A stretch of DNA of 64,000 bases from contig NZ_WMIC01000005.1 of NCBI RefSeq assembly GCF_009711135.1, positions 248,001 through 312,000 on the forward strand, in the 5' to 3' direction. This document shows positions 54,048-63,400 of the stretch, piece after piece. Below the pieces are notes generated by a model. The model searched no databases. It was given only the letters and a program-made list of their open reading frames with translations, and was not told the origin of the DNA. The stretch's first letter is position 1. Each line of letters begins with the position of its first letter. The stretch is from Flavobacterium sp. LC2016-01 (GTDB lineage Bacteria > Bacteroidota > Bacteroidia > Flavobacteriales > Flavobacteriaceae). The position numbers and the translations under genes are program-made.

Positions 54048-54683
54048 ATGAAATTAAGATATTTAGCTTTAATCTTTATTAATGCATTGATATTGTTCGT
54101 GTTTCTTAATATTTCAGTTGACAAACTTGAAACTATTCTTGATGATTCTATCTTTGAAATAGAAATTTTTAAAATTATAGGCTTTACTATTTTATCTCTA
54201 ATAGGAATAAGAATTCTTGTCTCATATTTTAGGAGGAAAAAAATAAATTCTAAATCTGCAAAACAAAAAATATCTGCTTTATTAATATTTGCAATATGCT
54301 CTGTTTTATATATTAACTATTCTCAAAAAATTATTGAAAATAGAATTGTAAATCAAACTTTAAGAAGACAAATATCACAAAAGATAAAATTTATAAATGG
54401 TAGTGAAAGCGAAACCAAAGCAGAAAATTTAACATTTGAAGAATATGAAGAAATTATAAAAATAAAATGGTTTCCGAAAATATCAAAAAAAGCAAAAAAC
54501 ATATCTTATTACTATTGGTATGATGGTTTTCTACCTGATCATAGTTTTATATTAAAGTACAATGTCCCAAAAAACATAAAAATAAAAACTTTTGACATTA
54601 TTGATGGAGATTTTACTCAAAGCCAAAAAGTAGAAATGCTAAAAACTTCAAAGAAAGTAGAATATTTAGAAAGTGAACAATAA
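54048..54683 (+). CDS. Hypothetical membrane protein
   Basis: In this 211-residue protein three hydrophobic helices (about 5-22, 42-60, 78-95) are followed by an acidic, Lys-rich soluble tail of 110 residues with KKAKNISYYYWYDGFLPDHS. The family is unknown. The gene starts directly after leader L. Confidence 0.5.
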   Translation: MKLRYLALIFINALILFVFLNISVDKLETILDDSIFEIEIFKIIGFTILSLIGIRILVSYFRRKKINSKSAKQKISALLIFAICSVLYINYSQKIIENRIVNQTLRRQISQKIKFINGSESETKAENLTFEEYEEIIKIKWFPKISKKAKNISYYYWYDGFLPDHSFILKYNVPKNIKIKTFDIIDGDFTQSQKVEMLKTSKKVEYLESEQ

Positions 54684-54699
54684 CTAAAAGAGAAAAACC

Positions 54700-54736
54700 A
54701 ACGCATAACAGCCACTACAACGCATTTGGGTTTTAG
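54700..54736. repeat. Cassette-end-like motif, copy 3
   Basis: ACGCATAACAGCCACTACAA, then CGCATTTGGGTTTTAGG, 17 nt after a stop codon. Related to 53538 and, more weakly, to 50826. Confidence 0.4.
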
Positions 54737-54757
54737 GTTTAATGGAAAAATAGTCTC

Positions 54758-55037
54758 CGGCCCCCCGAAGAGTTTCTTATAAAAAGCTGCGCAAATGTCT
54801 CTGACTTTGCGCATTTCTTTGTTTATTAGAAATCGAAAGGCCTTAAAAGGCTCTGACTTTTCAGTTAGTTTTTAATATTATTTTGATTATTTATTTTGGA
54901 AATTACTTCTAAGAAATTTAGTTTTAAAGTAGAGACTTTATGACTTATTCGTTTTAAATTGCATATTTATAAAATGGCACAAAGTCGGAGACATTTGCGC
55001 AGCGTTGTGAATAATACTTTGCGGAGCGGAGCGGGGC
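54758..55037. repeat. Palindromic repeat family P, full copy
   Basis: The left arm reads CCGGCCCCCCGAAGAGTTTC, then AAAGCTGCGCAAATGTCTCT-GACTTTGCGC. The right arm reads CACAAAGTCGGAGACATTTG, CGCAGCGTTGTGAATAATAC, TTTGCGGAGCGGAGCGGGGC. The arms are near-identical to the copy at 50929; the centre is largely different. Confidence 0.65.
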
Positions 55038-55038
55038 A

Positions 55039-55152
55039 ATGGCTGATGTGAAAGAGTTTGATTATAATGATCTAACAAATAAAGTAGGTTCAGAAGAAAA
55101 AGATGAATCTTTTAAACAAGATTTTTTAAGTGAATTTCCAAAAGGAAATTAA
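55039..55152 (+). pseudogene. Short 37-codon frame, possible gene remnant
   Basis: An open frame from ATG 55039 to TAA 55152 encodes an acidic peptide (MADVKEFDYNDLTNKVGSEE, then a tail ending FPKGN). It starts 2 nt after the palindromic repeat, as if the repeat had cut off a longer gene. It could also be a chance frame. Confidence 0.25.
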
Positions 55153-55215
55153 AATATATCTATTAATTAACCTAGAATATATAAAGACTTTTATATATTG
55201 TGATCAATAAAAAAT

Positions 55216-55437
55216 ATGAATTCAATTTTTAAAAAGTGTTTAATAGTTACAATAATTGTATTCCTAGTTAGTGCAGTCACATTGCGAGTAAATACTTATT
55301 TGGATACTTATTATAAGGGAATTGGAGCGATGATAAATATTTGGGCATATTGTTTGCTAATTATTTCTTCGTATGTTCTTTTAGGTTTAATACTTTATAT
55401 ATTGTTAAAAATAATTCGCAACTTATTTAAAAAATAA
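55216..55437 (+). CDS. Small two-TM protein
   Basis: This 73-residue protein has helices at about 7-25 and 41-66, a short loop (TYLDTYYKGIGAM) and a basic end (KIIRNLFKK). It is hypothetical. Confidence 0.45.
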   Translation: MNSIFKKCLIVTIIVFLVSAVTLRVNTYLDTYYKGIGAMINIWAYCLLIISSYVLLGLILYILLKIIRNLFKK

Positions 55438-55574
55438 ATTATTAAATATGCTGGTAATGAGTTGCTAAAAATGATTTTTTATAATAACAACTTCTATTGT
55501 AAAAGAATACCCATAAGTTGGAATAAAAAACACATGCTTTTTACTAATTAAAACCAGTAAAGTTAGCTTTGCTG

Positions 55575-55710
55575 GTTTTTAAATACCCTGCTTGCAAGCG
55601 TCTCGCTCGTGAACGCAACGGATGTTGAAAAGATGGTAAAAACAAAAAAGCCTCAGATTTCTCTGAAGCTTTTGTCTAAGTAGCCCTAACGGGACAATTC
55701 TCGAACCATT
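55575..55710. repeat. Repeat block B with terminator and tRNA 3'-end remnant
   Basis: CTCGCTCGTGAACGCAACGG, then the terminator hairpin (55643-55674) and AGTAGCCCTAACGGGACAAT-TCTCGAACCATTTTACAG. Near-identical to block A (52161) and block C (56560). The rest of 55438-55823 contains a second short AGTCATTCTCGAAC copy but no gene. Confidence 0.6.
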
Positions 55711-55823
55711 TTACAGATGATTTAAAAAACTTAAATCCAATTTAGATTCGCGTCTTGCTGAAGCTTTTCATAATAGAACTAGTCATTCTCGAACTATTTA
55801 GAATTAATTAGAAATTAGATCTT

Positions 55824-56498
55824 TTATTTTAATAAATTATTTCCAAAAAGATGATCGTACAATTTATTTTTATCTATAGGAGCGTTTTTCTTCAGAGGTG
55901 TCATGATGAAGATATATAGCTTATCTTCATTATTATAAAGTACTATGTTAGCATTTATGTTTTTTAATCCATAATATTCTATTTTGCTATAAATTACCTT
56001 TGAATCTTGATTGTTAATTTTGATGACATAGTTACTGAAATTTAGATTAAAGCTTTTTATAGTGTCATTATTTATTTGGTAATTTATCTCATTATCTGAA
56101 AAAAAATCTATGCGATTAATTTTATAGTCATCTTTAAATATTTCGGGACTCAAATTAACTTCGAATAAACCTTCGTTAATAGTAGAAAAATAACCTGGTG
56201 TTGGATAATTAGTTGATTGGTGATTATTGAAAGTACAATTCTGAGAAATATTTTTAAGTTTTATGACCATTAATGAGTACTTTGATTCAATTTCATATTG
56301 TGAGATAATTGAATCATTCTTTAATACATAAGTACCAATACAATCATTTTGGTTTTTAAAAGGTAACAAATTTTTTATTTTTATGCTTTTGGTCGGAACG
56401 AAATTCATTTCGTTCATTGCATTCATTTCTTTTTCTATTAGATTTTTTTTGCAACCCAAAAAGATAAAAAGCAATAATATGACACAGATAATTTTCAT
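55824..56498 (-). CDS. Hypothetical lipoprotein
   Basis: This 224-residue lipoprotein runs from ATG 56498; the frame extends 24 codons upstream, but the signal sequence MKIICVILLLFIFLGCKKN starts here, with the lipobox FLGC. The mature part is beta-rich with Asn/Ile-rich strands and no known motif. It lies on the same strand as the Rhs toxin and its neighbour, so it may be an additional or displaced immunity gene. Confidence 0.6.
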   Translation of the reverse strand: MKIICVILLLFIFLGCKKNLIEKEMNAMNEMNFVPTKSIKIKNLLPFKNQNDCIGTYVLKNDSIISQYEIESKYSLMVIKLKNISQNCTFNNHQSTNYPTPGYFSTINEGLFEVNLSPEIFKDDYKINRIDFFSDNEINYQINNDTIKSFNLNFSNYVIKINNQDSKVIYSKIEYYGLKNINANIVLYNNEDKLYIFIMTPLKKNAPIDKNKLYDHLFGNNLLK

Positions 56499-56559
56499 GT
56501 TACTTTTGTTTAAAGCGAAGTTATTTAATTTCCTGTAATTAAAAACCCGATCGCTCGAA

Positions 56560-56690
56560 TATGTAGACAACGATAGCGCAGATTTGGAATCTTTGCCCGC
56601 AAAGAAAATTAGAAAGGTAAAAACAAAAAAAGCTCCAGATTTCTCTGAAGCTTTGTCTTAGTAGCCCTAACCGGACAATTCTCGAACCAT
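56560..56690. repeat. Repeat block C with terminator and tRNA 3'-end remnant
   Basis: The terminator AAAAAAGCTCCAGATTTCTC-TGAAGC (56624-56655) precedes AGTAGCCCTAACCGGACAAT-TCTCGAACCATTTTACAG. It matches blocks A and B, with one base change in the remnant. For the minus-strand lipoprotein genes it lies between 56498 and 56798. Confidence 0.6.
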
Positions 56691-56797
56691 TTTACAGATG
56701 ATTTGAAAAGGTTTTGAGTTTTGAATACGCGGCCTGTGAATTATATTTAAAAACGTTTCTATTGATCCTGTTTTTATAAAAATCAATGTTATTTATA

Positions 56798-57412
56798 CTA
56801 TTCGAAACATTTTTGTCCCTTACAGTACAAACCGAGGCTTTTTGTTTGAATATTGCCTTTTTGATTAATCTTAATTTCAACAGACTCCTTTCGTGGTGGA
56901 TTTTCATGAAATTTCATAAGATGAAGTTCATAAGAATCATCTTTTATTCTGTAAGAACTTCCTCTAAAATCATTATCTAAAAGATATCCATAAGTCATAG
57001 CTAGCAAGACAGCTTCTTCTAAATTATCAATCTTGCCAAGGAAATTTATAAAATCTTGTTTTGATTTTAAATATTTTACTTTTCCATTATTGATTGTAAT
57101 AATATAATTACAACAATAATTAGGATAACACCCTTCAAAAAAACCCTTAACATTAGTCTCTGTTTTTATAAATTGTTTTTGAAGAGTATCTCCTCCTTGG
57201 CTTAAAATTTTATGTTTTTCTTTTCCAAAATTATAAGAGTAAATCATATAAGCCCAATATTGATGATTTCCATTTGGTACAATCTTAGTGCCTAAGCTAT
57301 CTTTGTAATTATCACTTAGTTTATATGGTATTTTCTGGAATTTTGAATCTTCTTTCTTCCAACAAGAATTTAGTACAATTAAACTGAACAAGCCGAATAA
57401 AATGTGTCTCAT
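56798..57412 (-). CDS. Lipoprotein, candidate immunity protein of the Rhs toxin
   Basis: This 204-residue lipoprotein has the lipobox VLNSC at about residue 17, followed by WKKEDSK, a K-K-E-D pattern compatible with surface export. Its ATG comes 1 nt after the stop of the Rhs gene, the usual place and spacing of an immunity gene. The mature part has a paired-Cys segment (GCYPNYCCNYIITINNGK) and ends KGQKCFE. A lipoprotein immunity protein implies that the toxin acts in the periplasm or at the cell surface. The function is inferred from position. Confidence 0.65.
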   Translation of the reverse strand: MRHILFGLFSLIVLNSCWKKEDSKFQKIPYKLSDNYKDSLGTKIVPNGNHQYWAYMIYSYNFGKEKHKILSQGGDTLQKQFIKTETNVKGFFEGCYPNYCCNYIITINNGKVKYLKSKQDFINFLGKIDNLEEAVLLAMTYGYLLDNDFRGSSYRIKDDSYELHLMKFHENPPRKESVEIKINQKGNIQTKSLGLYCKGQKCFE

Positions 57413-57413
57413 A

Positions 57414-60400
57414 TTAATTTTTTGAATCTTTTAAAATTTTATTTGTCTGATACCAAGCATTGTTTTTATATGGCACACCGCCATATTTGTATGCAAATTC
57501 AAAAGCATAAACTTCTGTATAAGCTTGTGGTTTTTTACTATAAATACCATACCTACGCATAAGAGGCGCCATTTGGCCTGTATAATTAAAATAAGAATGC
57601 CCATATTCATGAAGCATATTATACGCTAATGTTCTGTAGGAGTCAAAAGATGAATTAAAAAAAGTAATTGTTGAAATTTTATAATTATCAGTATCATATG
57701 CAAATGTTTTCGCTTCAGAAATTCCATCAGTTGGTGCATACCTATAATTTGGTTCCGAATACATTACAGGTTTTCCGGATTTATTGGACCAATTTTTTAA
57801 CGTGGCGATTTTATCTCTCATATTGGTTAATGTTTTGTCAGTAGCGACAGCAATTTTATCTGCATTCGCGCCATACGCATTTTCTATCTCTATATCAAAA
57901 TTATGTTTTAAATATGATGCTTCAGCAGCTGAATAATTATTGCTATTAATGTAAATATAACTACTATTATTAGGAGACGGTGGAGGAGGAGATGAATTTT
58001 TATTGCCTCCAAAAAATGATTTTATATTTCTGACAGCAAAATTAACCCCATCCCTCACAGCTTTTCCTACTGCAGTACCTGCTTCATCAAAATTTCTGGC
58101 GCTGGCCCATCCACCTACCCAATCTTTAATAGCGTCTGCTAGAGGCTTATTATAATTCATGTTGTTTGGATCGTAGCCCGGATAATTATTTCCACAATTT
58201 ACACAATCTAAGCCATCTCCGTATTTATTTCCGCTAGGGTCACTATATAACAAAGGATTATTCAATACGTAACCGTATTGATTATAATTTTGTGTATTAG
58301 TTGGATCCTGTATGTAATTGTCGACTTGAAGAAACCTACGTATGATAGGATCATACAAGCGAGCATTCATGTTGATAAGCCCCACGCTTTGCAAGTGTTC
58401 GTGGCCAGTATAGCCACGATCCAAAACTGTCAAACCAGCCAAGATGTTTCCAGCACCGTCCTGAACCTTTATAATACTACCCCATGCATCAAAAAGGCGC
58501 TTCTCCAATACTGATCCATTGAAATCTGTTATCGCTAAAATACTGCCCTGAAAGTCCCTGTGTAGATATAGAAAACTTGCGGAAGTTATAGGATTAACTC
58601 CATCGCTTTTTACTGCTATCGGAGCAGTATATCCATCCCCATTAATATATGTTACAAATTCAATATTTCCTGTAAAGGTATTCTGCTTGACTTCCATGCT
58701 GCCGTCAGCAGAATAGTACTTGCGAAACTGCCTGTCATTTTTTTCAGTCTGCAGTCCTCCATAGTACATCATGCTTCGCTGGTTATCATCATTGTATAGA
58801 AAACTTATTTTATCAACACCAGTTTCCTCAATCTGTATAGGGCTTTTAAAAGCATTATAGCTAGTTATTAATTGTCGTTCCGATGTCGGTGAATTACTTG
58901 TTTTACGAATTGAAACATCATCAAACCAAGTATTTCCAGTTCCCAAATTATCTAATCTTAAACTTATATTTCGAATGTTCGCCGGAACTAAAAATGTTTC
59001 ATTTATATAATACCATTGATTAGTAACATTAGTACTAGATGATTTAACATTAGTATAATAGAAAGTTTCACCTTCTTTTAACATAAATAGTGTTATTTGC
59101 GCTCCAGGTCCATCACTGTAAACCCATCCTGAAAAAGTATATTCTGTATCAATCGAGTTATTGATCGCAACTGAGACATCGGATTGGACATAACTAACAG
59201 ATGTATTATTTGTATTTATTCTTAAGGAGTTAGTTCCTGTGTAAGCTTTTGTATTATCAAATGACAAACACTCAGGACGGTAAGCTTGTCTTGACCATCC
59301 TGTTCTACTTTCCATACTATCATTATAAAGACCTGCTCGACTTGCATAATATCCTGTAGCTTCAGACGTAAGATTAATAGAAGTATTTTGATAAGGTTTG
59401 GAAGGATTATAATCATAAGTACCCAAATTGTTGCTGGTTATTTTTCCAGATGAATCATAATTTTGTGTTTCTACAACCCCTAGCTTATTTGTGAATGTTT
59501 TCAAGCGTCCCAAATCATCATAGCCGAAGGCTTCGGTATAGTTTCCAAAAGCACTATTGCTTCGGCCGTCCAAATAATCTGTGTTTTTATTGAATTGGGT
59601 TGTGAGTGTGATGATATTTGCTGTGGGAGTGGTTGTTTTGTCATGCTGTATTTTTTTCAAATACCCATCCGCATCGTACTCATTTGTCATTTTTATTCCA
59701 TTGCCGAAAATGCTTTCCAATAGTTGCCCCTTCGCATTCAAACTGTTCGCCTGCCATAATACATTATTGTTTGTATCATAGATTTTATACAGACTGCCAT
59801 TTTTATATTCATTTTTGGTTTTGACACTGCTTGTCTTTCCGCCAACCCAGGCAGTCTTGGTTTCAGTTGAAATACGCCCTAGTCCATCATATTCAAATGC
59901 ACGTGTAAATTTTGATATGCCGATCTTTTCTTCAGTGATTTCAGTCGGACGCTTAAATGTATCGTCATAAGTTATAGTTGTTGTCGTTTTATTAGCGCCT
60001 GCCGGCTCATTATTGTCCTGGTAGCTTATGGTCAAAGGCAATTTTGAAGAATCATAGGTATATGTAGTCTCGCTATTTGATCCTCCGCCATTGATTTTTT
60101 TGTTGATGGGCCTCCCGCTTGGATCACGGGTTATAGTGGTGGTCACATTTCCATTCTGTGATTTTTCTTCAGTGATCTCGTCAAAATCATTGCTCTTATA
60201 ATTGAAAATACCTGCAGATGGGTCGGTAAGTTTTGATTTCCGTCCCCAGCCATCCTGTTCCATTACTATATCGACGGCATTATAATTTGTCTGGCGCAGA
60301 TTCCCATTTGCAAAATACGAGTATAATATAGTTCCTCCTGACGGCTCGTAGGAAGAAATTATATTGCCTATGGCATTTTTAGTCAATTTTTTGGATTTTG

Positions 60401-63400
60401 CCCCGTCGGTGTATGTAATAAAAAGCCCTTCGTACAATGCACTGGTTGTCCTGCCGTTGAATAATTTGTTTTCTGTCGGCCTGCCGTAAACATCATATTT
60501 GGTTTCATTCCATTGCGATGGACTGGCGCCGAAATATGGCTCGCTTATTTTATAGTTTCGGTCATAAATATCATAAAGGAAAGAGATGTAGGAAAACGTT
60601 CCGTTGATGTCCTTTGTGCCTGATCGCGTCCTTCTTCCCAAATCATCGTATCTTTCTTCTAAAACGCTGCCGTCCAATATATCGGTGATAGTTGTAACAA
60701 CTGTTTCAGAGCCGTTTTGTGCGCTGTAAGTTTGAGCATATGAACTGGTTGCTGTTTTATTCAGTTTGTCATCAGTAGTTGTCAATAACTTGAGCCATGA
60801 ATCATAGGTATAGGAAGTCTGAGTGTATGGAGTTGTTTCCTTTTTCAGCATCCCGGTATCGAAGTATTCATAAGTAGTGATCAAAGCATCATTGTCTGTC
60901 TTTTTGGTCAAGAAACGGCCTGAAGCATTATATTCAAACGATGTGTTTCTTGCCGATAAAGGAGTGATTGTTGATCTTTTTGTGATATTTCCAAAAGAGT
61001 CATATTCAAGACGTTCCGTTATAGTTGATGTCCCGGAAGCGCTTCTGTCGGCTTCCGACCAAAGAAAGTTTGTATCATATCGATATGCCTCATTGATTGT
61101 CATTGTAGGGCTTCCCGGAACCGTACTGCTTTGGGTTTTAGTGGAAAGCCTGCCCAATATATAACGTGGATTTGTTATAGGAGTTTCATAGGTCAGATTT
61201 GATGTATTTGTTTGGATAACAGTGCTTCCTTCCTTGGTGATTGTTTGAGAGTATGTAATATTGTTATATGAGTCAAATGTATTTGCAGTTTCGACACTTG
61301 AATTTTCCAAAGTGTTTTCCACGGTAGAGCCTGTATTCTGCAATTTGAAAACTTTGTTTGCCTGCAAGGCGAAATCTCCAGTTGTCGGAGTGTAGGTTGA
61401 ATTAGATTTTATAGTGTAGCTTGAAGGTACAAAGTTGCGGTACGGATAAGCCAAGTATGTCAAAAAGTAAGAATCAGTTTCTGCTCCTCTCAAATTGATA
61501 TTTCTGTTAGTGATCGTGCAGGTTATCGGATTGTTGCTGTTATGCCAGTTTGTTTCCATAATCGACCTGAATCCCTGAAAACCGAGGCCTTCCACGTTTG
61601 TTATCGCTCCGTAATAGCCGTAGCGTTTTATCTTCGACACAGAAGCGCTTTTCTTTTCCAATGATGCCACAATCTGGAAATCAGGAGAAGAAACAATATC
61701 AAAAAAAGGATATTTTTCTGTTGTCAGGCTCGAGTTGTAAATGCTGTAGTAGCTGTATTCGTAAATTGGATCCAAAGGCTGGTAATTGATAAACTGTTGG
61801 ACGCCGTTTCCATAGGTTACGGTTTTCAGCAAGCGGTCTTTATTTGTATCCTTTGGGGAATTAAAAAAGTGAAGCTTATTGTTGTTGATGAATGCAATTT
61901 CAAAGTGCGGGCGCTGTTTGTCTGTTGAAGGAAGATATATAGGCAATGCATAAATATCTATATTTGACTGAGCTGAAGTTGTTGCATTTTGTACAGTATA
62001 ATTGTTCGTTGAGGTTTCAGAGATGGCAGTTATTTTTATGGTACCTGTTCCGCTACTGCTGTTTCTGTTGTTTTGTATTATTGTCAGATCTGATTTTCCA
62101 TCATTATCATAATCAGATGCAAAATAATTATAGGAATTGTATGGGTCGTTTGGCGTCAAATAACCAATGTTCTTAAATTCTTTGATGAATGCCGATCCAG
62201 TCGAAGTATATTTATACCAGCCATTTCCTGATTCAATAGGGATCATGAAGTCAGACTTCCCGTCCCCGTTATAGTCCCCTATTAGGATCGGTTTACTTAT
62301 GTTGATGCTCGAATCGTAAAGGGACTGCGTCAATAAAACAAAGTGATTATTGTTGTCGAGTGTAAATACGCTCAATGACCCGCTATCGAAAACGTAAAGA
62401 TCTGATTTTCCATCTCCATTAAAATCGGCAACGAAAATTTTGCCAGTGGAACTAAGGTAAACGTTGCCTGCATCATTTACATAGTTGCTGGTCAGTCTTC
62501 TGTCCAGGTTTACAAAGAAAGTCTGTCCCCCAGAATAAGTACGTTCAGAAGTGGAACAGCCGGAAGTGAAAGGGTAGGTGAATGATTTTTCCACTGCAAT
62601 CATATCGGTCAGACCGTCTCCGTTGAAATCGCCGCTGATAAAGGCATGCTGGATATCGCTTTCGTAATGATAATGTATCGATCCTTCGCCGGTTGTTGTT
62701 GCATTTTTGGTTGTCATGCGTGCAGTAGGGTTGGTGATTACATCTGGGGATTCCCCTCCACATTCATTGTTGTAATCCAGAACAAATCTTGGAAACGTGT
62801 AAGATTTCTGATCTTGCTGTACAACTGCGCCTGAAGGCGTGTAGGCATAAGTTGTAAAAATATTTCCCTGTACCACAGTCCAGCCTTGAAGAGGCATCAA
62901 ATAATTTTGGTAATTGATGTAGTTTACAGGGAAAATTTCGTCAAATACGTTTGCGAATTCTGTAGCATTGGCTAAACTTGGAATGGTTTGGGCACTTGCA
63001 TTAGGGCTGATGCCGCTGAACATCCAGATTTTTTTTTTGGCTTTTGTGCCCGTCAGCGGATATAAAATGAAATCCATGAATCCGTCGCCGTCAAAATCTC
63101 CAGCAATTGTTGATGCATTTAGTGAAGATACATTGTCAACGCCTAAAATTGTGGGATTTGGGATGTAGTTAATATTGTTGTCTGTATTATCATATGAAAA
63201 AACTGTCGGATTGAGGCTTTTGCTTTCATCCCCGTTTTTTTCCGTTATTTTCCAAACTCGGTCATAACGTTGCCCAGTTGGAGTATATTCCAGTATGTAA
63301 TTCCTGAATCCTACATTATTGCTCAATGAGCTTATTTTTGCCAGTCTTTTGCTTCTGATTATATTTTGTCCGCCGACATAGTAATTTTCTTGGCGGGAGC

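Noticed and set aside
56660..56690. A complete tRNA gene in blocks A, B or C
   Set aside because: Only a T-loop/acceptor-like fragment with an insertion is present; no anticodon arm or D arm can be folded.
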